DNA of 64,000 bases from Bostrychus sinensis (GCA_020698575.1 CM036241.1:35688855-35752854); one strand, 5' to 3'; positions 22,570 to 33,285 are shown, numbered from the stretch's first letter. Translations and numbers: made by a program. Notes: generated by a model not told the origin, from the sequence alone.

Positions 22570-23160
22570 TGTCGCCCATGGTGAAAAACTTGTCCATGCA
22601 TTTGTTACATCTAGGTTGGATTACTGTAACTCTCTGCTGGCAGCGTGCCCTAAAAACTCTTCAAAAAGTTTTTAGTTTGTTCAAAACACAGCAGCAAGAT
22701 TATTAACAGGAACTAACAGAAGAGAACATATTACTCCTGTGCTAGCTTCACTTCACTGGCTTCCAGTTGAGTTCAGAATTAGGTTTAAAATCCTTCTCCT
22801 GATTTGCAAGGCCGTGAACTGTATGGCTCCGTCCAACATTATTGACGTTATAGTGCCATACCAACCAAGCAGAGTACTGCATTAATAGGTTCCCAGGGTT
22901 TCTAAAAGTACAGTTGGAGGTAGAGCCTTTAGTTACTAAGCTCCTGTTTTATGGAATCAGCTTCCAGCTCATGTTAGAGAGGCAGACACAGTCTCTACAT
23001 TTAAGGATAGGCTTAAAACACTCCTCTTTGAGAAAGCTTATGGTCAGGCCAGCGAGGAACAGGGCTAACTCCAAGTTGGGGGAAGTATGGTGCACTGAGC
23101 ATCTGTCCTCTGGTTCCATCTGCTGCTCCTCTTCTATCACTATCATTAATGTAATCTAAT
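22570..23160 (+). mobile_element. L2-like LINE ORF2 C-terminal fragment (broken)
   Basis: Translated in pieces, the region gives LDYCNSLLA, FVQNTAARLLTG, ITPVLASLHWLPVEFRIRFK and LLICKAVNCMAPSN, which are hallmarks of the post-RT region of L2-type non-LTR retrotransposons. Stops and frame changes break it, so it is dead. The following sequence to about 23400 may be its 3'UTR. Confidence 0.75.
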
Positions 23161-24509
23161 ATTCTATATTTCTAATCAGTTTATTGCTATTCACAAGTTG
23201 TTACTCTCTCTTGCTGCCTTCTGGGGGAGTTTCAGATGCTGGCATCTGCTGGCAGATGCCCCAGTGACGACTGGAACCTTAGCTAACCCCATCTGTGCTC
23301 CTGTCCAGACCTGTGGGCCCTCATCCTCACCTCCTATGGACTTCCCAGACCCCTACCTCACCCCCACTCGCCTGTAGTTAAAGTAATTGTTTATATTATA
23401 GATCCATGTTTTTAATGTGCAATATTTGATCACATGCTACACTCCCAAGCACAGTCCAAAAGTGCTCAGGTGCAGCTTTAGCAAGACACTGCGCTTTGTG
23501 GCAGAGTCACCAGGAAGGCTTTGAAGCAGCCTCCAGAGGAAGGTTCCTGGCAATTGGGAAACACCCTGTTTTTAGCTGGACCCTGCGCTTACTCACAAGG
23601 GAGTGCTGGGTTTATATTAATCCAGTCTGTATGTGATTTTATTGACCCCTGTCTTGTCTTTGGTACGTTTTGGTACGCCCGTCTAAAAAATAAGAATTCA
23701 TCCAATCCATCCATTCAATATTTTTGCAATCAATGACATGTCCAAGACCCTAATAATAGCAGCAAAATGTAGTAGCAAATAATAGTAGCAAACTGGCATT
23801 TAAAAGGTTAAAAATACTGTCTTTAAAAATATAAATGTTTTGATATGAATTGAAGTTATTCAAAGCAGAAAAAACAAAATATTTTTTGGAGCTGAGCACT
23901 TTTGGTACTAAGAGCTCTGAGTGTACATTTTTTAAAGGGGACAAGGGTGCCATACATAGTCAACCATTAGAAAATACATCAGCATCACCTGGATGAAAGC
24001 AGCAGTTGTATGGCTGCATAATGAATAAAGTGAGTTCACATGAGAGACGGCAAACAAATAATCAATGTGTTGGTCGGGATCACTCACCTGACCTTCATTA
24101 AAGTGCATTTTCTCTTGGAAGTCTATTTAAAGTAACTTTATTTTTCACATCTTCCCCTGAATCACGCTTACAGTGACTCTTGTAATGTAAAAGCTTTAGG
24201 GCCAAAACCATTTATTCAATATTCAACCTGGGGAATTCCAGCTGTGCTGCTCTACTCTCGACCCTGCCCTGCTGAATAGGCAAGATGTAAAAGTACAGTT
24301 TCATTCTCATTTACATGACAAAATGTGTCAAAATAAAAGCTGTGCTGAGAATTAACATGAATTTTTTAAGGTTGCAGAACAGTGGGGAGTGGACTCACCT
24401 GTGCTCGACTTGGAGAGGCCTAACTATTGAAATATTCCCCTCCACTGTGGCTCAGGCATAGGGCTTTATCATATTGTTTTTGGCCAGGATTCAGCAATGT
24501 CAGCCAGCG

Positions 24510-25565
24510 AAGGACTTTTATACAAGGGGTGGCTTTATCGGGGGTCCATATTCAAATAAAGGGAAATCTTATGTTTCATTAACATGGTGTGCAATAATTT
24601 TCATAACTCATTTAATCAAATTACAACCATGGCACATTTTAAAATCTATTTCACTTTTTTTTTTTTATCTAATTACAGCAATATGACAAACAAACAATTT
24701 ACATTTTCTGCAACTAGGCTAGCTTTTGGGCCCTGACCCACCATTTGAGAACCACAAGTCTAAACCAACTTATACCTACACTTTCTGTTTTTTACCAAGA
24801 CCACTTAAATTGTGTTTGACAGTGATTAGCTTCAAACATTAGGAGAAACATTTAGGTGCCCCAACACTCACATGGAGACAGTTTATGGGTGTAGTTATAA
24901 GCGTCTTTTCAACAGACTGGAGCATAAGTCAAGCTATTTGGGCATTAACCTTTGTTTTTGTGAAAATCACAAGTTTTACTCAGGCTACTTATTACTTCCC
25001 CAAGTCCTGTGTTAGTGGTTCCCCAGTTTTTATCTGTGAATTATAGACAAATAACATTGCAACTTTTAAGAAAATAACAGATATCAAAAATCAGACATTT
25101 TAATGAAAAAAAAATGCCTGTGAAATCCTGGAGAGACTGATATCCAGTGATTGCAGCTTGGCTGATCTCTTGTTGTTTTATCGGTCTTTAACAGTGCTAA
25201 TCGTCTTCTGTATCATCCACAACAACACGTTCTTCACCTCCACTACAATTATCACTAGGGTTAATTTCCATTTCAAAAGTCATAAATAAGCCAGCAACAC
25301 ACCTTGATGATGAACTGTAATATGCGCCAATACCGTTGAATGTTTTGGTCACATGGATCTGTAGGGACCACATGTCACACTTTAACCACAAAATGTCAGA
25401 AAACATGCACAGGAAAATACAGTTATCCTCAGCAAATGTTTGCACAATCACATTTGCAGGTGTTTTCACATATACCGTCTCCAGCAGGGTGGCAGCTGGG
25501 GTGGCAAGGGTTCTGTTAAAGGTGGCATTCACCACTCTGACCACCTCTCTGGCTCCACCCCTGGA
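24510..25565. mobile_element. About 1.05 kb insertion specific to the duplicated copy, hAT-like ends
   Basis: In the upstream copy CCAGCAGAGGAGAGAGGCAGG is continuous (about 13070-13092). Here it is split between CCAGCGAAGG (about 24503) and GGAGGCAGGG (about 25563). The edges carry AAGGGGTGGCTTTA on the left and CTCCACCCCTGG on the right, i.e. AGGGGTGG-type inverted ends. Superfamily assignment is tentative. A 136-codon minus-strand frame (25197-25607) spans its right part. Confidence 0.5.
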
Positions 25566-25607
25566 GGCAGGGGGAATATACAGATGAAACCAGAAGTTGA
25601 CATACAC
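25197..25607 (-). other. Unrecognised open frame of 136 codons
   Basis: The frame reads VVNATFNRTLATPAATLLET, VYVKTPANVIVQTF, IHVTKTFNGIGAYYSSSS and ends in an acidic tail EERVVVDDTEDD with a stop at 25197. The composition looks coding-like, but I recognise no family. It runs out of the insert into flanking DNA at its 5' end. It may be a worn exon carried by the insertion or a chance frame. Confidence 0.2.
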
Positions 25608-25830
25608 TATAGAAAGATACTATCTGACATTAAATTAGGCTAAACTTCTTTTGTTCCATGTCAGTATGAATTACCAAAAGTATTTCTATTTGCCAAATAA
25701 CAGAATAATGAAAGAGTTTTCTTATTATTTTCACCAAAGTCAGAAGTCTACATACATTTTCCTAGTATTTGGTTGCATTGCATTTAAACTGTATGACTTG
25801 AGTCAAACATTTTGGGAAAGTATAGAATTA
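25581..25830 (+). mobile_element. Tc1/mariner end with IR/DR structure (Sleeping Beauty/salmonid-Tc1-like), truncated
   Basis: It starts CAGATGAAACCAGAAGTTGA right after TA (25579-25580), the target of this superfamily. A second AGTCAGAAGTCTACATACAT-like direct repeat lies at about 25740, some 150 bp further in, as in the IR/DR type. The upstream paralogous site reads AATATATCAGAGG without the element. No transposase frame or right end was found. Confidence 0.7.
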
Positions 25831-25961
25831 AGTAATATTATATTCATGTTAAAACTATCAAAATTAGTGATAAAATACACGAGAAAAGGTTAGGAACCAC
25901 TGCAAATAAATAAATAAATATGAAAATAAGACTTTTGTCCTCACATTTGGCCACAAAGGTT

Positions 25962-25985
25962 CTTTTTTTTTTTTTTTTTTTTTTT
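25962..25985. repeat. T24 homopolymer
   Basis: Uninterrupted T run within the duplicated copy, in an AT-rich segment (about 25830-26370) in which I see no other feature. Confidence 0.8.
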
Positions 25986-26426
25986 GGCAATTAGGGTGTA
26001 AAACCAAAACAAAAATGTAAATGTTAAATAACTCATTATGTAATTTTTTTTATTGTGAATAAATCATCTGTACCATTGTTGTCTGTAAAACTAATATTTA
26101 ATTTATATCTTGGGACAACATAGGGAATTTTTATGAAATATAAAAAATATATACTGCTCATAGCTCTTTATATGGCTAAAGTGTCCCAGTCAAAAAACAT
26201 CATAAACAATATATACATTCATATTTTTTTCTACTTGTTTTTGCACAGATTTTTAAATAAAACTTTGTCCTGATCATAAATATGAAATATTCAATTATTT
26301 TAAAAACATTTTGTAAAAACAAACACACAAAAAATGAAATATTGTTAATGTCATTGTCAAGTGGATTTTTCTATGGGGGATTATTAGAGTCTTGAGTATG
26401 TCATGTGGTGCCTATGCCGCCGCCGG

Positions 26427-26427
<1 letters not shown>

Positions 26428-26461
<34 letters not shown>
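26428..26461. repeat. (CTG)n/(CAG)n microsatellite, about 11 units
   Basis: GCT/CTG units follow CCGCCGCCGG. The minus strand would encode a glutamine run in a 63-codon frame, but no gene context supports translation. Confidence 0.85.
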
Positions 26462-26462
<1 letters not shown>

Positions 26463-26964
26463 CGTTGACTGGCAGCAGTCTCTGAGAGGAGAAAGAGGAC
26501 AGTTCCAGTGCAACTTGTGATACTTTGGACATAGCAACAATGGCAATTTAATTTATGTGAAATAAAACACATCACAAAAAGTGTCTATTCCTCCACCTTA
26601 TTAGCTTGTCAGTCTTCTTACTGTAAGTGTGTGCACTGCACAGAGGAAGGGTCACATGAACTTAAAGGGGAGCTTTTGACCACGGTGACCAAGATTCAGA
26701 AGTGAAATGCAGCAGAAACCCTGGGGTTCATTTTAATGACTGGGTTACACATTGGACAAAAGTGAACTTGGATTTCCTTTTGTCTTTGGTACATTTCCAA
26801 TGGTGAGGCTGCAGTCTGTGGAGCACTAAAGTGACTCTGGAGATGCACAGTAATTCTGAGGTGTTTGTTTTTTAGTCTTTGCAGGACCCATCAGACCAAC
26901 CATTGACCAACGCACTGTTGGTCAATCACTACGGCCCATAGTCATGCTTGGTGGACTGATGTGT

Positions 26965-27060
26965 CTGATTGTGTGTTTATGTTTAACTGTTTGTAAAGCC
27001 CTTTGAGGCGACTTTTGTTGTGATACTGGGCTATACAAATAAAATGGAATTGAATTGAAT
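26965..27060 (+). mobile_element. L2-type retrotransposon 3' tail inserted in the exon 3 copy
   Basis: The inserted sequence has TTTGTAAAGCCCTTTGAGGC, TGATACTGGGCTATACAAAT and ends in GAATT-type tandem units (TGGAATTGAATTGAAT). ATGTGT occurs on both sides (26959-26964 and 27059-27064), a probable target duplication. The same tail in opposite orientation lies at about 61610-61667. Confidence 0.75.
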
Positions 27061-27232
27061 GTGTGGGGTGTCCATGGTCACTGCTTCTTTTGGGAACTCC
27101 ATCATTATCCTGTACGTCTGCATTGGTGTTATTGGAGGTATGTTGCTCACTGGTTTTACATTTTTTTAATGAAACTAGTCTTGTAAACAAGATGCACAAA
27201 TCCTCAGTACTAAAAGAGCCACTTGGTTTGAT

Positions 27233-27766
27233 GATATAGTTTTCAGGCTTGTTTACCTCTTGGCTCAGCATTCCCATTGGCCTCAGTTATTCTCCTCTGA
27301 GACTGGGATGTTGGCAGCGTGGTTCTTTGCGCTTCTGTTGCCAGATCTGATTCCCATCACCAGGCTGGTGTTCATAAGAGCCCAGGGCATCTGCCCCAAC
27401 TCTTTGGGTGCCCTTATAGCATCGAGGGAACCATAAGCAGGACAGTAATTAAGACAAAACTGTCCCCTATCCCAGAGTGCATGGTCTTCAGTGGCCCTCT
27501 GTACTCTCCCGTAGGCTTCCATCATGCTCGTCACATGGGGGCTCATTGCCACCCTGCTAGGCTCTTTACCCTGTCAAGGACTGCTGTGGAGGATTAATAG
27601 TCCCAGTGAGAGACTGGGCCATGTGTGGTGCCCGGGGGCAGGTGTGTGCCCTGCTCTGTTCCCCTGTGCCCCACACATCTGACACGTAGGCATAGCACAC
27701 TTTTATTAGCAATCACTGCTAAAACATACCGTGAAAAGATGCAATAAGGTTAACTAGGATCTGGAC
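27233..27766. repeat. Copy of the 534-bp identical intronic block
   Basis: Identical to 14525-15058 throughout. It begins about 95 bp after the broken exon 3 copy and ends about 50 bp before the truncated SINE head. Confidence 0.85.
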
Positions 27767-27814
27767 AAACAAACTTATATGTATAAAAATATCAAAATCA
27801 ACCTTGTTGCAGAA

Positions 27815-27845
27815 CGGTATAGCTCAGTTGGGAGGCATATACAAA
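27815..27845 (+). mobile_element. Truncated SINE head at a deletion edge
   Basis: GGTATAGCTCAGTTGGGAGG and CATATACA match the SINE at 15106, then the match stops abruptly. Sequence matching 16965 onward begins about 20 bp later, so the deletion that removed exon 4 has one edge inside this SINE. Confidence 0.7.
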
Positions 27846-28339
27846 ATATTTAATGTGTCCATATATAGGTAAAAATGAAGAATTGCAGATAAACCAAACA
27901 AAGATCACAAGACTAGTTGATTGGTTGGTAATTTAAGCAACAATATTCATTCATCTGGATACCTTGAATCATCTTATATGCACATATACTTATGAAATAT
28001 TTAAACTGCAATACTACAAAATCTCCTCTCTGTTTTTTGTGAAAACATCCTCCACCCAAACCAGGCTGAGCTGAGAAGAAGCTGGCAATTTCCAGGAACA
28101 GAACACAGTAACTTTCTGCTATAATGCTATTACAGTAATCAATGTCTACAGCCTGCTCACCAATCAATATGTCACTTCATTAAGGGACAGTGCTGTTTGG
28201 TTTGCCCTACACAAATGCATTTAACAGGGTCTGGTCTTGTGTGTGTGTGCATGTGTGCGTGTGCCTGTGTGACTTTGGTGGATTTTCTTGTCAGCACATC
28301 GTGACAAACTTTTGCTTTGCCCCCAACCTGAGTTTTAAT

Positions 28340-28980
28340 GAGGGGACGATGAATAGACCCCACACTTTGTTTGGTACAACCATGTTCCGAGGCACTCTTT
28401 TAAAAGGGTAAATAAGTGCCTCCCTGCACGTCTACCATTCTCCTCCAGAGGGCACAATCGTTATGCCTCCCCCAAGTAGTCCGCTTGTTACCACTCCCTC
28501 AAACCTGCAGGTCAATCCAATTAAGAGGAAGTGAGGTAAGTGAGTGTAATTAGCCTTTTGCTTTGGGTGTTTAATGACGCTTAGTTCAAACCCGCATCAT
28601 TAAAGTCCTGTACCTGGGCCATAATTAAGCAGTGAATACATTAAAACAGTGGCAACTTTGCCAGATGGACATAATTATTGGCCAGCCAATCAAGGGGCTC
28701 TTAATGAGGGTGATGGTCATTGATGTACATTCACCAGATGAGTGCTATCAATCAGACAATGTGGCCAGCGTCGCAAAGGCCAGTCCGTATGCAAAGTGAC
28801 CCCTCCTGGAGGCGCACTTAACATCCAGCAGTTATTATTATATGAAGATCATTGTGGATTTGTTTTGATTCTGACAAAACACAGTACTGGGCAATGTTCC
28901 TTCCATTTTCTTACCTGATGTAAAAATACATCCTGTGGCTACCATTTAAAAAGAGCAAGACCATGTCAGTGCATTAGTTT
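28340..28980. promoter_or_regulatory. Candidate conserved non-coding segment, present only in the downstream copy
   Basis: GC-balanced, non-repetitive sequence rich in homeodomain-type cores (CCAATTAAG, GTGTAATTAGCC, CCATAATTAAGC, ATAATTATTGG) and one octamer-like ATGCAAAG. The matching place in the upstream copy (after about 17405) lacks it. Regulatory function is inference only. Confidence 0.3.
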
Positions 28981-29057
28981 CTCTAGTTAATCACACCCTT
29001 AATGTATTATGGTTATGCATTATAAGCAGGGCTGGACATATTAATAGTTATTGTGGG

Positions 29058-29180
29058 CAGCAGTGGTGGACAAAGTACTTGATGTCATACTTGAGTCAAA
29101 GTATAAATCCTCCTGGTCAAATATTACTCTAATACCAGTTAAAGTCATTCTGTGAAATTATTCCTTAAAGTTAAAGTCCT
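29058..29180. mobile_element. AGTACTT-type repeat fragment
   Basis: GTGGTGGACAAAGTACTTGA, CATACTTGAGTCAAAGTAT and GGTCAAATATTACTC resemble the ends of the 10475-11597 element. Confidence 0.4.
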
Positions 29181-29243
29181 GGAGTAACTTCAAAAATTCA
29201 CTGCTGTTTTTCAATTTGTAGTAAAATGGCATCACACAAAACG

Positions 29244-29790
29244 TTTAAAGTGGCTGTATTATACTTTTATTTATATATTTAAACCAATCTTTTAAACAGA
29301 TATTGTTCACTCCTGGAACCGCACAATTTTTAAAAATATGACTAAAATAAAAAAAATGTAATAAGTACTCTACTGATGCCAGACCAACAGAGGGCGTCAA
29401 AGTGCAGAGGCCATCTTTTGAACACAACCAAAGAAAAAGAGCACTTCACCTCCTTAAACTTTTTGTATGATGCCATTTTACAAAAAAAAAAGAAAAAACA
29501 TTGGTGAGGAATCAGGTGAAAACAGAGCTGTACACTTTTTTTTTTTTTTTTTTTTTTTGGTTAAATGAATGAGAGCAGACTGGATGTAGAGGGCTTGTTG
29601 ATTGGTCAGTGCTTCCTGGAATGGGCGGAGGTTTGTGCAGGCAAGCATTTTGAGGGCTCAGAACACCTGTACCAGAGAAAAGGGGATTACTTAAACATGC
29701 TGTGAAAGCAAAACACAACTCCAGGTATGTTTTTTGATGAGGGAAAAACATCATAACAAGAAAGAAAGATCAAAAAAGTACATTTTGCAT
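29244..29790 (+). mobile_element. MITE, TTAAAG-ended family
   Basis: The left end is TTTAAAGTGGCTGTATTATA and the right end AAAAGTACATTTTGCATAA. Internal GAGGGCGTCAAAGTGCAGAG and GTTGATTGGTCAGTGCTTCC match 17940-18165. A T-tract (about 29538-29558) has expanded inside it. An inverted scrap (AATTTGTAGTAAAATGGCAT) lies just before it. It has no LTR, unlike the copy at 18025-18730. Confidence 0.65.
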
Positions 29791-30539
29791 AAAAAAATAC
29801 AACACATAGAAACAGAGAGAGTAGCTGACATGTGCCTGGAAATAAGGGATGTCTTTTACTCTCTGAAAAGCTGGGGGGCCTTAAATCTGATCTGAAGCAC
29901 ATTTGTCACTTTCTGCAGACTTGGCTCTGTTATTTATGGCTCTAAGAATGGGCTTCCCTTCCCATTCGTTTTGGTAGCGGCTATCCAAATTGCCTTCTCC
30001 GAGAACCAGGGAGAGCCAAGAAGGGTGTAATGTCCCTCTATCGTTTCTGACATGGCTCATCTCAGATTGGCCACTGCTCACTCCATCTCATACACAGTAC
30101 ACATGCACAGGAGCTAAATGGGAGTGGCAGGGGGAAATAAAACTCCTTATAGGTTTACTCGTGGACATCTACGGTGATTACAAATACCTGTTCTTCATGT
30201 GCGGCGGAGTCAACGTAGCCGGCGGCGTCTTTCTCTTTGTCATGAACGCCTACCACTACCACATGTTGGAGAAAGAAAAGACACAGACAAGCACAGAGGA
30301 CAAGGAACAGGCGAACCTCTCGGAGGTGGAGATGCACCCCAACCCCGAGACAGAGACAGACCAAAGTGACCCAAAGAAGCCAAGCTCTAGAAGTGGGGAA
30401 CATTTATGACAAAACCTTTGTACGCCCCTTGTAAGCCACGGATAAAATTGTGTAAGTATAGGGGTGCCCCAAGCCTGAAAAGTTTGAAAACCTTTGAGAT
30501 AGATAGATAAGCTGACTGCTTCGAAGTGATGGCAATTTA

Positions 30540-30800
30540 AGAGCTGAAATTATAAGAACGAGTCTGGTGACTGTGTATGCAGGGGCACTTCCTGGTTTCA
30601 CGTGTCTACATAGAGACCGAGTATTTTCAGCTCATGAGAAGGCGTTGGCCTCAGCATACAGGATTACTCAAACATGTGTGAATGAAACAAACAAACAAAC
30701 AAAAAATTTAACAAAAAAACAAAACAATTCTGTTTTAGAAGCGGTATAATATAGGTTAAGATTTTGAAAAATTTCAATTCAGCAGGACAGGGGACCTTTA
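30540..30800. mobile_element. MITE-family fragment
   Basis: GGCACTTCCTGGTTTCACGT, CAGCATACAGGATTACTCAA and a GGGGACCTTTAAA end are shared with 52700-52970. (AAAC)n-rich sequence interrupts it near 30690-30725. Confidence 0.45.
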
Positions 30801-32630
30801 AACTACCCTAGAAGTACAAATTATTCAAAAGTTACTCAAGTAAATGCAACTCACTACTATACACTTCTGGCAATCAACACAGTGATTCTACAAGATGTAA
30901 AAAAAAAGAAAAATTGAAATCTTCCATGCATCTTTTCAGCAACGGTGGCCTGATAACATTTTTCACGACAATTAGAAGACCGGGAAGTGAGTTTGGAAAT
31001 GTCAGCAGCTGAGGGCATGAGCGCCTAATGAAGCAGAGCTCGGATGTTCCAGGCTAGCGCTTGAAGCAGCATGCAGCCCCTCGCACTTCAGCAGATCAGT
31101 GGGCCTGGAAATTAGCAGCACACATGCAAACTCACCGCATACACACACCTCCACCTCAGAGTATAATACATGGTCTTTGGACATGGCAAGGTGGAAATGT
31201 ACCCCAGAGACAGAGGCTACAGCCGCACTGACCACCAAACTGTTTGTCATTATTATATTTTCGCTTACCTGGGGTTCACCTCAGGTGTACCCCAATCCTC
31301 CCTTCACTAAGTGTCCTCTGTGTTCAGTGGTAGAAAGACTTTTGGGTCTCAGGGGGGTCATCAGAGTGAATGGGTGACCTAAGCAGAGAGTCAAAATATA
31401 CAACCGAGTAAAACAAAGATGAAATGGTTGGCGGTTGCAAGGCATACTATTTTTTTATACAGCATTTTAAATGAACTCTTAACTTGAATTACATAACATC
31501 AGGATTGTTTAAAAGTCCTAATTATTAAATTTGAGCTGGATGAGTCCAAAATTATTTCAAAAAGCTAGACCAAAGCATGGTATGGGACCTGTAAGGCCAT
31601 TTTTAAGCCTAGTGCAGTCTTCATTTTTATTTACCAGGCCCTGTTTAGATGTTGTCATCTGAATATGCTGCACACACAGCTGTGGGCTAACAAGCTTCTA
31701 AATGAATAACTCCAGTTTATAAACAGAAAAAGCACGAGGTGATTGAGTGCATGTGTCTTACTCCTCTCCTAATGAAGACTACAATTAGGATGTGTTGCTG
31801 AACGAGAACACTAATTGACAGCTCTCAGTTAACTGTCAGCTCTTGTTAAACACAGAGCTAACTTGTGGGTGTGTGAAAGTCATTTATCACTCTTCATGAA
31901 CACATCCAGCATCCAGCAGCGGGTATACCATACCTGAATGAAATGAGAAAGGACGAGGCACAGTGTCCAATGAGATGCTGGTTGTCGGATGCCCTCTGAC
32001 CTCTGGACCTGTATGGATCTCATCTAGGGCACAGACTTGATCAAACTGGAGTGGTCTTATACAAGCACAGTGGACATAGGTGAGTTGTGAGGAAAGAATG
32101 TGGTCCCAAAGGGCTCAAAGGCCACCGGTAGATATTAACAGAGAATTTGAAAGGAACATTTCAGAGCAGCTCAGGTTAGAAAGGAGATAAGAGTGTTGAG
32201 TAAGCATAGGACAATGTAACATGTCTCTTTCACACTGAGATCAGACACATTATGGAAATGTGACTGTGTATGAAACATGTATTTTGCCCAATTTTTCTGC
32301 TTTCTCCTGATGTTCTCTATCCCCTCACTGACTGATTTCTCCTGATGCATCCTGGCTTAGACCTGGTTTATCCATGGAGACTATGTTTAGTCCGGTTTTA
32401 GTCTTTTGAAAATAGCACTTTCTTTTCTGAGATGGTACTTGGTGTGAAAAGTTTGAAAATGACAGTTTTAAGATACATTTAAGATCCATACTCCATAACA
32501 AATGATCATAATAAGTTAACAATGTCAAAATAAAAAATGAAAGGTCGAAACTGTGCCAAATCTAAAGAAAAGGAACTTTCTTTAACTTGGGAAAGTATAG
32601 TACACCACTTTCCATCCATCATTCCTGTCT
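30800..32630. other. Intergenic sequence without a supported gene
   Basis: Apart from the MITE scraps, no exon, RNA gene or repeat was recognised. Around 31740-31870 there is a TAATT-rich stretch (ACTAATTGACAGC, TAATGAAGACTACAATTAGG) that could be regulatory, with no firm support. Confidence 0.4.
31440..31595. mobile_element. MITE-family fragment, GGGACCT end
   Basis: CCAAAATTATTTCAAAAAGC followed by AAAGCATGGTATGGGACCT matches the right end at 54555-54603. Confidence 0.45.
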
Positions 32631-32890
32631 GTGTCCCATTGACGGAGCGCGGGAGGTAATGAAAGTAATTTAATGTACATCTATAATTAATATGCTGGCT
32701 TTGTGCAGTGTGCTGGGGCCGAGCTGGTGATGGAGTGTGTTTATTATGTGTGTGCGAAGGTCCGCCATGACAGGGCAGTGGGCCACCGGCGTGCTAATTC
32801 ACCCGCCATCACTCCAGCAGCGCCCAGGTCACACGTGTGCAGCTATATCGGGCAGTTTCTGGCTTCAGCGTCCCCATAGGTGCAGTCGTA
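32630..32890. promoter_or_regulatory. Candidate non-coding regulatory island
   Basis: A CpG-containing, non-repetitive island (GACGGAGCGCGGGAGG, GGGCCACCGGCGTGC, TATATCGGGCAG) with ATAATTAATATGC in an otherwise AT-rich setting. The call rests on composition only. Confidence 0.25.
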
Positions 32891-33285
32891 AAGCGAGTTT
32901 TTGTTCTTTCTTGACTCTTACTCTCCTTCCCTCCTAAGGAAAACGACATTTAAAAAAATTGCAGTACACAGCGGTGCCTCGGGCCAGTGTTCTCCCTCTA
33001 TGTGTCCTGGTCCTCACAGTCTTTCTCCTTACCTCACATCGTTTTTTTTTTTATTTAGCGTAATATTCTCCCCTCCTCGAAGAAAAAGCACTTCAGGAAT
33101 TCCTTTCTTTTCTTCTTTTTTTTCTGAAGACTGGCGGCTCTTGCACAAACAGAGTTCAAACCCGGTGCCCTCAATGCTGTCTTCTTTTGAAAATGGCTGC
33201 TCTTTGAATAGCATGCGTTTGAAGAGAATGCCCTCTGCATTTCTTCTTCACAGTCACTCAAGTTCGCCTGCTCACATTTATTATC

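Larger units (their letters stand above)
26885..30409 (+). pseudogene. Partial duplicated MCT transporter pseudogene (exons 3 and 5 only)
   Basis: Exon 3 copy at 26885-27137: acceptor TCTTTGCAG and donor TTGGAG|GTATGT are kept, but the 5' part is rearranged and a 96-bp L2-type tail interrupts it at 26965. The 810-nt exon 4 is missing. The exon 5 copy at 30153-30409 is open, in the same phase, with an altered end (PKKPSSRSGEHL instead of PKVKEDNP). About 43 bp just before its acceptor, which carry the pyrimidine-rich tract upstream, are deleted. Without the start exon and the transporter core it cannot make a transporter alone. Confidence 0.88.
23627..30435 (+). repeat. Tandem segmental duplication of the MCT gene region 12000-19875
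   Basis: Collinear matches by eye: about 12000-12460 with 23627-23950; about 12560-13075 with 24000-24508; 14110-15130 with 26728-27845; 16965-17405 with 27866-28335; 19189-19534 with 29800-30144; 19578-19875 with 30145-30435. The orientation is the same (direct). The downstream copy lacks the start exon and the 810-nt central exon. It has gained inserts at about 24510-25565, 25581 onward and 26965-27060. It keeps about 640 bp (28340-28980) with no counterpart in the upstream copy. Confidence 0.88.

Noticed and set aside
26384..26575. Polyglutamine frame on the minus strand
   Set aside because: Reads through a CTG microsatellite; no gene context, start context or splice sites of a known polyQ gene.
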